This document shows, one piece after another, positions 21,345 to 31,628 of a DNA stretch of 64,000 bases; position 1 is the first letter of the stretch; every line of letters begins with the position of its first letter. The DNA comes from Aaosphaeria pasadenensis (lineage: Eukaryota > Ascomycota > Dothideomycetes > Pleosporales), in contig JAKLMB010000010.1 in the NCBI GenBank assembly GCA_022813625.1, forward strand, positions 186,001 through 250,000, given 5' to 3'. Under the pieces are notes generated by a model. The model was not told the origin of the DNA. It made no database searches and worked only from the letters and a program-made list of their open reading frames with translations. Made by a program: the position numbers and the translations under genes.

Positions 21345-23990
21345 ATGCTACCCTACATTGGGAAAATGCTCGTTTCCCAAGATCTTCTTCTTTATGGACT
21401 GCTGGCGTCAACCAATTTCGGGGTGACAACTGCGAGTGCAATAAAGAGGCCTCGTTCTGCAACCACTACCCGCGAGCGAACCAGTATAAATGCTGACTGG
21501 CGATTTGAACGTTTTGTCGATGCACCCGATTCACTCAGCTATGAGACTCTGAGACCATGGATACTCCCTTCGGCCAACAACTTCCTGAGCGGAGATAAGT
21601 ACGAAGCGCCAGGTGAAGAAGCCCCGGGGTCGGACGTGGAATTTATACAACCTGATTTCGATGACCAAGGTTGGGAGCAATTGGATCTGCCTCACGATTG
21701 GGCGATCACTGGCACCTTTGATGCCCCTGGTGTCGAGGGTGGCTTGGGAAGACTCCCTATCAATGGCGTTGGCTGGTATCGTAAAACACTCTCGTTAGAG
21801 GAAGACCTAATTGCGTCTGGAAAATCAATCTTCCTAGACGTCGATGGCGCCATGTCATATGCTGCAGTCTGGTTGAATGGCAAATTCGTCGGTGGTTGGC
21901 CATTTGGCTACAATTCGTTCCGTCTAGACCTTACCCCATTCGCAAAATCTGGAGAGAATCAGTTAGCTATACGGCTGGAGAATCTCTTAGACTCATCGCG
22001 CTGGTATCCTGGAGCAGGTATATATCGTAATGTGTGGCTGGTCACGACTAGTCCTGTACACGTTGCGCACTTCGGATCATACGTTACAACACCTACTGTC
22101 TCAGCTAACGAGGCTACGGTCGATGTGGCTATCGAAATCGAGAACGCTGGAAACGGCACCCAACAAGTCGAAGTAGAGACAAAGATCTATGAACTCGACC
22201 CAACGTCTAGGAAACCAACGGGAGATTCTCTGGCGACAGTGAAGAGCACTCGGGTGGCAATAGAGGGTAAATCCAAGCAAGCTGTCAATGGATTAACTAC
22301 CGTCGCAAACCCAAAGCTTTGGGGCCCTCCCCCTAGCCAGAAACCAAATGAATACGTCGCAGTTTCTACTCTATCCATCAACGGGACTGAGGTGGACTCC
22401 TACGAAACGCTATTCGGTATTCGCACAGTTCAGTACGATCCGCTTAAGGGTATCCTGCTCAATGGAGAGCCTGTACGAGTTTACGGCACATGCAACCACC
22501 ATGATCTTGGATCTCTCGGTGCTGCTTTCAATTATCGCGCTGCTGAACGCCAGATCCAAATGCTACAAGACATGGGCAACAATGCGCTTCGCACTTCGCA
22601 TAACCCACCAGCGCCCGAGTTCCTTGATATCGCCGACCGATTAGGACTTATGGTTCAAGATGAAATCTTTGATACCTGGAGCTTCCCTAAGGTAAAGAAC
22701 GATTTCCACCGTATCTTCAAGGAATGGCACGAGCCTGATCTACGATCGTTCATCCGTCGTGACCGCAATCACCCCTCGATCATCGCATGGAGTATTGGAA
22801 ACGAGATTCCTGAACAAGCCAACTCAACCGGTGGAGAGACAGGAAAGATATTGCAAGACATCGCACATGCTGAAGACCCAACGAGACAGGTCACCAATGG
22901 CTTGAACACTGCTAAGCCCGGATCTCCTTTCACCGATGTTATCGATATCATTGGTCTCAATTACCAGGGAGAGGGCAAGGGCAACTCCTGGGTTAGCACA
23001 TTCCCGGATTTCCAAAAAGCATACCCAAATAAGATGATCTGGAGCACTGAATCTGCATCAACGGTCGCATCACGCGGTATTTACATCTTCCCAGTCCATT
23101 CCAACATAAGCACAATTGTTGGTGCAGGTCCTGGCGAGGGAGCAGATCCAGAGACACAGCAGGTCAGTGCCTATGGTCTCTACGCACCACCCTGGGCTGC
23201 GTCGCAGGATAAGGTGTTTGAGCAGCAAGACAAACATCCTTATGTAGCAGGAGAGTTCGTGTGGACCGGTTGGGATTACATTGGCGAGCCAACGCCCTAT
23301 GACAACTCCAGTCGCAGCTCTTACTTCGGCATCATTGATCTTGCCGGATTCCCGAAGGAAAGGTACTATCTTTACCAGTCTCGATGGCGACCGGAGCTCG
23401 CTCAGGCCAAACTAATTCCACACTGGACCTGGCCAGATCGCGTTGGGAAAGTGACTCCGGTACACGTCTTCACATCAGGCGATGAGGCTGAGCTCTTTGT
23501 CAACGATGTTTCTGCTGGGCGAAAGAAGAAGGGACAGTACGATTACAGACTTCGCTGGGATAATGTAACCTACTCTCCTGGGTCCATCCGCGTTGTCGCA
23601 TACAAAGACGGAAAAGAATGGGCAACCGACTCCCATGTCACAGTCAGCGAGGCCACTGCGCTGAATGTCACCGCAGATCGAACGACCATCCGTGGTGACG
23701 GTCAAGATCTTTCGTTCATCACAGTCGCTGTCGTGGATAAAGACGGAAATACCATCCCACAGGGAGACAATGAAATAACCTTCTCGGTGTCTTCTGGACC
23801 AGGAAAGATCATCAGTACGGATAACGGCGACGCGACGGATATGGTGCCATTCCCTTCACACAGTCGCAAGGCCTTCAGCGGTCTTGCTCTCGCGATTGTG
23901 AAAGCTGAAGCTGGATCACAGGGAGAGATTGTGATTGAGGCGAAGGCAGATGGGCTTACAGCAGGAAAGGTAGTTTTGACAGCTAGCTAG
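21345..23990 (+). CDS. Glycoside hydrolase family 2 beta-galactosidase, probably secreted
   Basis: A single exon of 881 residues. A hydrophobic leader (about residues 8-30, ending near TTASA) suggests secretion; the second Met at residue 8 would give a cleaner signal peptide. Order of domains: sugar-binding jelly roll (WRFERF to about residue 230, with LPHDWAI and GGLGRLPINGVGWYRK), immunoglobulin-like domain, then the TIM barrel with RTSHNPPAPEFLDIADRLG, RDRNHPSIIAWSIGNE and IWSTES. Glu487 in the GNE motif is the expected acid/base and Glu569 in the STES motif the expected nucleophile. C-terminal Ig-like domains (DUF4982-like and an invasin-like fold) follow. GH2 enzymes of this shape release beta-linked galactose, or mannose or glucuronate in relatives, from plant or fungal glycans; exact specificity cannot be read. 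Nearby genes do not form an obvious sugar-use cluster. Confidence 0.9.
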   Translation: MLPYIGKMLVSQDLLLYGLLASTNFGVTTASAIKRPRSATTTRERTSINADWRFERFVDAPDSLSYETLRPWILPSANNFLSGDKYEAPGEEAPGSDVEFIQPDFDDQGWEQLDLPHDWAITGTFDAPGVEGGLGRLPINGVGWYRKTLSLEEDLIASGKSIFLDVDGAMSYAAVWLNGKFVGGWPFGYNSFRLDLTPFAKSGENQLAIRLENLLDSSRWYPGAGIYRNVWLVTTSPVHVAHFGSYVTTPTVSANEATVDVAIEIENAGNGTQQVEVETKIYELDPTSRKPTGDSLATVKSTRVAIEGKSKQAVNGLTTVANPKLWGPPPSQKPNEYVAVSTLSINGTEVDSYETLFGIRTVQYDPLKGILLNGEPVRVYGTCNHHDLGSLGAAFNYRAAERQIQMLQDMGNNALRTSHNPPAPEFLDIADRLGLMVQDEIFDTWSFPKVKNDFHRIFKEWHEPDLRSFIRRDRNHPSIIAWSIGNEIPEQANSTGGETGKILQDIAHAEDPTRQVTNGLNTAKPGSPFTDVIDIIGLNYQGEGKGNSWVSTFPDFQKAYPNKMIWSTESASTVASRGIYIFPVHSNISTIVGAGPGEGADPETQQVSAYGLYAPPWAASQDKVFEQQDKHPYVAGEFVWTGWDYIGEPTPYDNSSRSSYFGIIDLAGFPKERYYLYQSRWRPELAQAKLIPHWTWPDRVGKVTPVHVFTSGDEAELFVNDVSAGRKKKGQYDYRLRWDNVTYSPGSIRVVAYKDGKEWATDSHVTVSEATALNVTADRTTIRGDGQDLSFITVAVVDKDGNTIPQGDNEITFSVSSGPGKIISTDNGDATDMVPFPSHSRKAFSGLALAIVKAEAGSQGEIVIEAKADGLTAGKVVLTAS

Positions 23991-24336
23991 GTCTTCACAT
24001 ATTTCGCAGAAGTAACACTACCGAAATAAGTCGGACTATCACTTCAATTGAGATTGAGGATAAGGCGTAATGAAAGTTTCAACAGCATGAATCATCTTAT
24101 CGTGTAGCTTCGTATGCGGCTGGCTTTTGCCATGTATCGTTTGATTACTGTTTTCATCTCGTACATTTCTTTGGTGTGTCTGCTACCACGACTTAGATTT
24201 TCGAAAGTATGTGCATATGCGTAAGATGTGTTAAACGTATATTGCTTAACGGAGGTCATAGATAGGGAATTTGCACACAGCACGGGTTCCATCATCTCAT
24301 TTATTCGTGTATCGATCTACTGGTAAAGCATATGCC
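23991..24336. other. Short intergenic region between convergent genes
   Basis: 346 nt between two convergent stop codons. Nothing was recognised; it must hold both 3' ends. Confidence 0.5.
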
Positions 24337-25418
24337 TCACTCAATTTTATAGACTAGTTTAACACCACTGACCTTATTGTCCTTCAAATCATTGAGACCT
24401 TGAGCAATTCCCCCAAGGCCGCCCGACCGCACCTCAGCGGGATGCGTTTTAATCTTGCCATTATTGATCAAATCTTCTGACAATTTCCAGAATTTCACGC
24501 CGAAGATATAATCTTCGGGATTTGCGGGCCATTGTGGATTATAGTGCTCCCCGGTCACGGTATAACCCATTGTCACGGTGCTGTGGACATTGGCTCGAGG
24601 GACTGTAGCGTAAAGAAGAGCTGCATACCGCCCACCCTTGGAACTGAGTGCTTGCCCAGAAATCTCAGGAGATCCATGCTCAGAAATAGTGTCGAATACA
24701 TAATAAAGTTCGTCATTGGTCGCCTCGCGGATCTTTGCACCGACGTCAGGGTCTTTGTAGTCGAACACCTTGTCTGCACCGAGGGATTTGAGCAGATCGA
24801 AGTTATGGGGTGAAGACGTTGCAATGACTTCCAGCCCTGACAGCTTTGCAAATTGGACTGCAAGTGTCCCTGTTGCTGTTGAGGCTCCGTAAATCAAGAT
24901 GGAAGTAGGCTTCTCCACCTTGGCGGGTGGAAGAGGCAGTCCGAGGGACTGATATAGGCCCTGTCCAACAGTCGTGATTCCAACGCCGAGAGTGGAGGCG
25001 TCTTCGAAAGAGACATGGTCGGCTAGCTTCAGTTGAATTCCTCCCTTGCTGTTGATATATTGAGCGAACGCTCCTGTCTCGTGCTTCGTGACGCCGCCTA
25101 AACAATCAAATTAGATCTGGGACGGTCTCGAACAGGAAGCGTCTTCATACCCCCACGGACGAAACCAGCTACTCTGTCTCCGACTTTCAAGTCCGCCGTG
25201 ACTTTGCTGCCGATCTTTTCAACAATGCCTGCGTAATCACATCCAGCGACGGCGCCCGCTACGGGCTTGTTGTGAAGACTCTTCCAATCAGTGGGGTTCA
25301 GGGCGACTGCTTTGGTCTTTACGAGAATATAGTCCTCTGGAAGTTCTGGAAGTGGGACATCGCTTTTGACTACAGCAACGCCTTTCGACTCATGTACGAG
25401 CGCTCGTTGAGTCGACAT
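24337..25418 (-). CDS. MDR-family dehydrogenase / trans-enoyl reductase-like protein
   Basis: Two exons on the minus strand, 25418-25151 and 25097-24337, with a 53-nt intron (GTATGA...GTTTAG), give about 342 residues. The N-terminal domain has ALNPTDWKSL and GCDYAGIVEKIG. The Rossmann domain has IYGASTATGTLAVQFAKL and SLGADKVFDYKD. The classical zinc ligands are missing. The pattern GASTATGT and the C-terminal SGVKLVYKI are typical of fungal ToxD-like / stand-alone enoyl reductases, some of which act with polyketide synthases; no such synthase is in this window, so a general NADPH-dependent reductase role is the safe call. The ATG at 25418 begins MSTQRAL and is preferred to the in-frame ATG at 25505. 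The gene is convergent with the beta-galactosidase. Confidence 0.88.
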
Positions 25419-26245
25419 GGTTCTAGCGTGTGAGTATGGTAGTCGTTCTCGTAACGAAGTAAAAGGAGGGCAATTGTATGCTTTAGATCTCAGAAAGGTT
25501 ATCACTAAGTGGTCGAAGGATTAAAGCCAAAGACATGAGGTGATGTCCCTACTTATAACTAGTTATTCAAATGGATTTGTCATCGACGTCGATGAACTAA
25601 CTCAACTCTACATATGCGTAACTGCGCTAGAGAATTGCATCTTTGTTCTACATGCAACCACATGCAACCACATGCTGGGGCGTAAGGTGAAGGATCACCA
25701 CCCGATGTACGATTACCAAGCATTTCGATAGAAAAACTGGCAAAGGTATGATGCTCGTCTATGATTGGAGTGCTTTTGTTCTACGATTAAGGAATGTAAG
25801 ACTCGTTTAAAACATTGGCATCTAGTGGAACTACGCCTTACATCCAAACGCTATAGATAATGCCCTCTTCGAGCAGTTCTTGAGAGTTGTCGAAAACTAA
25901 TCAGAGTGCTTTGAAATCAGAGTTGATTTGAAGGCAAGATGTCACAATTAAGCATCGTTTTGCACATTTCAACTGTTGCAATTCGGAGCAGAGTAGTGAA
26001 GTGGAGTGAATGAATGAAGCCAAAGCGGGTTACCCCAACCAGCCCCACCCGAAGCTTCCCCGAGCCGAACCACTCCTAAATATCCCACGCGTTTCCTGGC
26101 TTTCGCATTCAACTTGTCCCAAGAGCTGTTTACGACAGCTCCAAGCTCACATCTACACCACATACTAAGCCTTTAAGGTTTCGTATTTTACATATACCCA
26201 AATTTCCTCGATCTAAGGCACCCGAAACATCGATATACGGAAATC
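25419..26245. other. Intergenic region between divergent genes
   Basis: Shared upstream region of the MDR gene (minus) and MED7 (plus). A short tandem repeat, CATGCAACCA in two full copies plus CATGC, lies at 25651-25675. Nothing else was recognised. Confidence 0.5.
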
Positions 26246-27073
26246 ATGGCCGACGACGAACCCCAAAACGCCGCGCCGTGGCCGGCACCACCGCCCTTCT
26301 ATAAGTTTTTCACGACCGAGAATGTGGAGAATCTGAAGAAGCTTAAGAATGAGGCTGTAGAGAATGGCCATGAAGCGTCAGCCTCTTCACCGCTCCCACC
26401 ATCCCAGTTATCGAACTTGCCGACCGAACAACGCTACCTCGTTCCCCCCAAGCCCCCAGCAGATGATGAAGACATACGGGTACTCGGCCAATTGACAAAA
26501 GGCGGTAGCATGAATGGGTTCATGAATGACATGGCCTTCATTGCGCAAGATCTAGACCACAGAGGGTGGTTGCCAGGCTGGCAGTACGAGCAACTGTATC
26601 CACTGCCCCCAGAGACTGGAGAAGGCGAAGATCCAAGCACCACGCCTGAATGGACACAAGAGCGCAAACAATACCTGTTCCGATTGTTACGTTCTGCGCT
26701 ACTTAGCTACCTCGAACTACTTGGTGTGATGGCACAAGATCCGGCCTCAGAACGAAAGAACGAAAAGATTAAAGACTTGCTCACACTCTTTGCAAACATG
26801 CATAGATTGGTTAACGAATACCGCCCACATCAAGCTCGCGAGACTCTTATACACCTAATGGAAGAACAGTTGCGGAAGAAAAAGGCCGAGATCCAAGGTG
26901 TGGCCGACATGAAGCAAAAGGTGGATGATGCACTGGCAGAGTTAGCAAAGAATGCTCCTGGTCCAGCCACGAAGAGCGCTGCCGACGAAACCTCGAAGGC
27001 TTCCCAAGAAGAGCGCAGAAAGGAGAATCAAAGGCAGATGTGGCAAGCGATGGACGAAATCCTAGGTCATTAA
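26246..27073 (+). CDS. MED7: Mediator complex subunit 7 (MED7)
   Basis: As one open frame it is 275 residues. The MED7 fold is recognised from the start (PPPFYKFFT), RYLVPPKPP, the YEQLYP motif, and the long C-terminal helices with LFRLLRSALLSYLELLGVMAQDP, NMHRLVNEYRPHQARETLIHLME and a coiled-coil tail. MED7 sits in the middle module of Mediator, paired with MED21, and links transcription factors to RNA polymerase II in the nucleus. A 45-nt segment, 26505-26549 (GTAGCA...GCGCAAG), has splice ends and is a multiple of three. Removing it gives a spacing to the QLYP motif close to that of yeast Med7. It may therefore be an intron, making the protein 260 residues; the open frame is kept either way. 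Confidence 0.92.
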   Translation: MADDEPQNAAPWPAPPPFYKFFTTENVENLKKLKNEAVENGHEASASSPLPPSQLSNLPTEQRYLVPPKPPADDEDIRVLGQLTKGGSMNGFMNDMAFIAQDLDHRGWLPGWQYEQLYPLPPETGEGEDPSTTPEWTQERKQYLFRLLRSALLSYLELLGVMAQDPASERKNEKIKDLLTLFANMHRLVNEYRPHQARETLIHLMEEQLRKKKAEIQGVADMKQKVDDALAELAKNAPGPATKSAADETSKASQEERRKENQRQMWQAMDEILGH

Positions 27074-27444
27074 GTTTGAGTGGTAAGCGGACGCTGTTCT
27101 GTACGCATCCGCGAGAGGTTAGATGATGCACGAGCAGTTGGTCCATCGAACAGGTGGTAAATATCTTGGCTGAGGCACATGATGCCCTCAGCTCCATGTT
27201 TTGCGTCGAGCTGTGCATGTGGCGCATCGGAACATTCCGATCCGTTTTGTTACATTCTGGCGTTTGGCATGTGGACGCGGTCGCACCTGACCCTACAACG
27301 CCATGTGCTTGGTGACAGTCGACACCCACTCCCCATGAACATTGTCTTTGTCACGACAAACTTCCTAAACACCCCTTGAAGCGATTCAGTCAGTTTCTGT
27401 GTCTGTCTCTTCATTCCACAAGATTAACAGCAACGTTCCCCGCA
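27074..27444. other. Intergenic region, no gene seen
   Basis: 371 nt between MED7 and the DUF2235 gene. Nothing was recognised. An in-frame ATG at 27376 would extend the downstream gene but adds no conserved sequence. Confidence 0.5.
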
Positions 27445-28899
27445 ATGACATCACGAAAGCCATCGCAGCATTTAGTCATTTTCTGTGATGGCACATGGTG
27501 CGGGCGCGAAACGGGAACGCGGAGTAACATCCGCATTCTTGCGGACCTTCTCGGAGTCATCGACTTCTCTGTAAATCCGCCTGGGAAGCCTGCTCTCGTA
27601 CATCCTATAATAACACCACAAAAAAACGTTATTGCCGGCTATCAGGAAGGCGTGGGTCTCAACAAGTCATTTCTCGAATACCTATGGGACGGTGCCACGG
27701 CTTCGACCATCGGGGATGAATGCACGGCTGTGTACAAATTCATTGTGGACAATTACACGGACGACCATGATATCTGGATGTTTGGGTTCAGTCGGGGTGC
27801 ATTCACTATTCGATGCGTAGCTGGCATGATAAACAACTGTGGTATCATAATGAAGCTCCCAGACCTCAGCGACAACGAAGTTTATACCCTTTGCAGTGGA
27901 GTATACAGTACTTACCGAAGCCCTCTTGAAATCGACAAGCCGAATTCCACCCGTTGCCGTAGGCTCCGTGAGGACAAGAACAGGGTCTGGTATCCAGCAA
28001 GACCCATCCGTGCCATGATCCTTCTTGACACTGTGGGGTCTCTTGGGATCCCTAGACTGAACGCTGGTGTTGGCTTTGACTGGCCTGAATTTTATGACCA
28101 AAGGGTTTCTTCTGTGGTGCAGGAAGTTTATCATGCTCCGTCTCTCCATGACCGACTTTGGATGTTCCAACCTTGCCTAGCTTTCACCGGCCCTGGAAAG
28201 GAAAAGGCATCGATTCATCAAACATGGTTTCCTGGGTGCCACTATGATGTCGGTCGCCAGAATTTCAGATTCATTCGAGGCAAACCCAGGAACTGGCTAG
28301 AGCGCTGGCTAGGCACCGTGCCGCGGGAGTTGAGTAAGACAATATACGCTAACGAAATCCTGAGCGATGTGACACTGCGGTGGATGTTGGAGGCAGTTCT
28401 GAAAACACATAAAAAGGACGGGTCGCTCCCCATTTTTCCACAGCTAGAGGACAACATTGAGGACATCAATCAACGCATAGCTGATCCTGCTTTGACTGGA
28501 ACTAACCATTCCACTGGAAGCGGGGACATATACGGCGATCTTCTTGATTACGCGCCTGCTGGTCTGGTATGGCGAGCACTGGCTCGTGTTGGCGCTGTGT
28601 TCATTCGCCTCCTCAATCAGGTCGTCCCAGGCCTGGGGGACAATATCTTGGACTTACTTGGTATCAAGACCATCATCAAGATTCTCACTGCGACTAGGGA
28701 TCGCAGAATTCCCGGCACCATGGCGAATGTCTACCCATACAAAAGCCTGGAGAATGTTCTTGTTAGAAACACGAGAGATGTGACATTCACCGTGGAGGAC
28801 GCAGCCGGGTTAAGGGAGCTGAACGAAGATGGAAAAGTCAGATACCCAAGCCAGACATATGAGAGTTTCGTGCTCTGGAAGCGTGTCTTCAGCGCGTGA
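27445..28899 (+). CDS. DUF2235 / Tle1-like alpha/beta hydrolase domain protein
   Basis: A single exon of 484 residues. The family's hallmark start HLVIFCDGTWCGRE is followed by NVIAGYQEGVG, then the nucleophile elbow GFSRGAF (a GxSxG motif, Ser near residue 119), and LLDTVGSLGIP and WFPGCHYDVG, which would supply the catalytic Asp and His. These are the marks of the DUF2235 domain, shared with bacterial type VI phospholipase effectors (Tle1) and expanded in fungi, where most members are uncharacterised. A lipase or esterase activity is inferred. There is no signal peptide from the chosen start, and the C-terminal third has no recognised domain. Met at 27445 (MTSRKP) is chosen because it sits directly before the domain. 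Confidence 0.85.
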   Translation: MTSRKPSQHLVIFCDGTWCGRETGTRSNIRILADLLGVIDFSVNPPGKPALVHPIITPQKNVIAGYQEGVGLNKSFLEYLWDGATASTIGDECTAVYKFIVDNYTDDHDIWMFGFSRGAFTIRCVAGMINNCGIIMKLPDLSDNEVYTLCSGVYSTYRSPLEIDKPNSTRCRRLREDKNRVWYPARPIRAMILLDTVGSLGIPRLNAGVGFDWPEFYDQRVSSVVQEVYHAPSLHDRLWMFQPCLAFTGPGKEKASIHQTWFPGCHYDVGRQNFRFIRGKPRNWLERWLGTVPRELSKTIYANEILSDVTLRWMLEAVLKTHKKDGSLPIFPQLEDNIEDINQRIADPALTGTNHSTGSGDIYGDLLDYAPAGLVWRALARVGAVFIRLLNQVVPGLGDNILDLLGIKTIIKILTATRDRRIPGTMANVYPYKSLENVLVRNTRDVTFTVEDAAGLRELNEDGKVRYPSQTYESFVLWKRVFSA

Positions 28900-29447
28900 C
28901 GGAACGACTCAGTTTGCGTTGCTGAAGATATCTTCACTTGTCAAATTGTCATCCCAGGGTTTCTCGAGGACGCATAATGCAAAATGCTTTTCTTCCTTAA
29001 TCCTCCATTTCCATAGTCTAATTCGGATAATTCACCTTAGAGCAGCAAGGTTAAATAGTTAATGCGATCCTTTCTAGTTTGCAAGTTTCCAAGACCATTG
29101 ACGCAGGAACAGCTTCTCTTCCAGCCAAACCTTGATTACAACACAAGCGACACTGATTTTTTTCTTGCAGCAGATCGAGTCGAGTAATCTTACAGTCCTG
29201 ACATGCCGTCATACATGCTTCCTAGCAAGCAATAGCGGGAAAGTTGTGGTGGTAATAAAATCATATTGGGTATCTTCTGGTTCATTAACCGGCTTCCTTC
29301 CTCGAAACCAACGATCTCCTTGCACAAGGCAATTGTGCACGGAGCATACATCTTCCTTCGCTGACTATCCGGTTGTCCATACATGTAACGGTAGTTTAAA
29401 GTCAATACAAAGCGCAACCTCCATATCCATTCAATCGCTCGTGCCCT
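28900..29447. other. Intergenic region between convergent genes
   Basis: Nothing coding was recognised. It holds the 3' ends of the DUF2235 gene and of the minus-strand membrane protein gene. Confidence 0.5.
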
Positions 29448-30105
29448 CTACCTCGTCCCGGGAAGCTCCACAGCTCCGTGGTTCTGTCCAACACGTTAGC
29501 CACCAACTCCAAGTTCATTCCCTCGCGCTAGCCACCACACTTACCGTCGTTGAAGTATCTTCTAACTGCGCCACCTTCTGTCCTCCAGCTTGGTTGTTAT
29601 TCGGATATGCGAGCCCATTCGGCGCCGCCAACTCCTGCGGTGGGCCACTGTAGTACTCGAACGGCTGCTGGGAATTCTGCTGCTGGGGATTCGGCGACGC
29701 ATACGCACTCGGGCTGTGCGTCTGCCCCTCCAGCGGCGCCAACGGCCGCGATTCCTCGAGCTTGCGCTCCCGGGCGCGCCTCCTGCGCTTGTTCCTGCAG
29801 ACGAGGATGGCGAGGACGGTGCAGAAGACGATGGTGACGAAGACGATTACGATGATGACTATGAAGACGACGCCGCTGACGGTGGTGCTGGGGTCCCTTC
29901 GTTCGAGGGCGCTCGCCGCTGCCGCGCGCCGTGGTAGTCGTGGTCGGTTCGGTGTGAGGTTCGCGAAGTCGATTATTGAGCCTGAGGTTATGGCGATGCC
30001 TGCATGGGGAATGGTGTTAGTATTGCGCGTGCTTTTTTTGGTATTTCAGGGCGTTGCGTCTGCTGCTGGTGCTTTATACTTACCATGGTGGGAGATCGAA
30101 GGCAT
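29448..30105 (-). CDS. Small single-pass membrane protein, three exons
   Basis: No named family was recognised. Exons on the minus strand are 30105-30084 (22 nt), 29999-29545 and 29483-29448; the total, 513 nt, is exactly 171 codons. The first intron has GTAAGT, a perfect TACTAAC branch site and GCAG; the second has GTAAGT, GCTAAC and ACAG. The 170-residue product has a short N-terminal part, one long Ile/Val-rich membrane segment at about residues 50-75, then a very basic stretch (RNKRRRRARERK), which by the positive-inside rule puts the C-terminus in the cytosol. The tail is rich in Pro, Gln and Asn (QQQNSQQPFEYYSGPPQE). This shape resembles fungal single-pass sensors or adaptors, but there is no large ectodomain. 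Without splicing only fragments are open, so it is easily missed. Confidence 0.72.
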
Positions 30106-31628
30106 CTTTGCGATATGTATTTTCCAAAAGGGGTTCAATCTTTCACGATGGATTCCACAATCGTCTACTGAGCTACTGCCTCGACTTTCCAATTCAATGT
30201 CCGGCCCGAGAAAAATGTAAAGACAGACAGACAGACAAACAGAAATCGTGTCACACAAATGTTGAAGAGGAATCGAGAGTCACTAGACAGGACGGACGTC
30301 AGTCCAGCGTGGGGCTGACACTGCTCTTAAGCAGATAGATTGTGAAACGCAGTATGCAGGCACTTGACGTTCCCACTGCCCCAGCAGCAGGGGTAGCTAG
30401 CAGCTAAATGCGCCTCCCCAACGATTCGCTCGTTGACCCTTCAGCTCTACCGATCGTCGTAAACGAAAATGGGCCCCATCTAGCCCGCTAACCGACCGCG
30501 CATCTAGTCCTGTGTGGCCCCCAACTAATAATAAAAGGATCTCAGTTGCATACAAAGTTACAAGTATTGTCTTGCCGTGCTGCACTGCACTAACAATCAA
30601 TCTTGCGCGCTGGGGGTCCGGTCTTTTGGGTAACGGTTTTTTCCTTTGCGACTGCTTGCTGCACATGCACAGCCCTGCGTTGCCCGAATACGTGCCCTAG
30701 TCACTCCCATCGTTGGGGGCCTGACCTTTGGCATTGAAGTAGCAACCCAATTACGAGCGTTCGGCGGTGCCGCTGTGCAAGGCTGAAATGAATCGTCTGC
30801 TTTGGTCTATCTGGGCTTACGGTGAGTGGGCCTGGGGCAGAGGAAGGATCCGAGACGTCATTCCTTTTCATTTTGACTGCAGGTGTATTGCCTAATTGGG
30901 ATGGTTGGAGGGTGTTGTGGTCAGGGACGGTGGTGGGGGAAGGTTGAGGAGGTTGATTGTGTACCAGCATAAGACACGAATGTTGGATTGATATGTTCGA
31001 AATTGCGTATCTCACCTGGCTTGGTATATTACAATTCATGAAAAAAAAGAGAAGAGAAAGACTGGAACTCGCATGAGGGGGGGACACCATCGACCAATCT
31101 TTCTTCGTTCCGATAATTAGACAACGATACAATCCTATACTGTACATGCCTAGATCCCCTATTGTCAATTAACACTCTTCTACTCTTTCGTAAATGCATC
31201 GCTAATTGCTCACCTCTCATGTCTCCTTACTGCTATGGTCAAATAATTCCCCCACGTGAACAATCTAGACGACCACATATGAATCGACTCGAACACTTTA
31301 GTCTATGATTATGTTCTACATGTGCAACTAATCGCAGTCCATGAGAGGAGTTTCAGATTGTACGAGTTGTGGTTAACATTTCTGTCCTTCGTCGGGGCAT
31401 AATGGGAAGAAAGATTGAACAGAAGTTGCTTGCTTTGGAGGTAGGGTAGGGCACATGATAGCTTGTGATGCTGATGGAGCAATTCTATTCTATCATTTCG
31501 CTAATGGAACTTGAATATTACAAACGCAGCACGCCATGATATCTCTGTGAATCCCAACATACCAAATGAATTGCTACAGCGAATACCCCCAGAAAAGACT
31601 GATACAAATGCAAGTACAACCCACACGC
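30106..31628. other. Intergenic region, no supported gene
   Basis: 1.5 kb. A 155-codon minus frame at 31168-30701 shows no domain and odd composition and is not called. A CACGTG lies near 31254. Confidence 0.4.

Noticed and set aside
30701..31168. 155-codon open frame on the minus strand
   Set aside because: Composition is irregular, with no domain and no splice partner. Judged chance.
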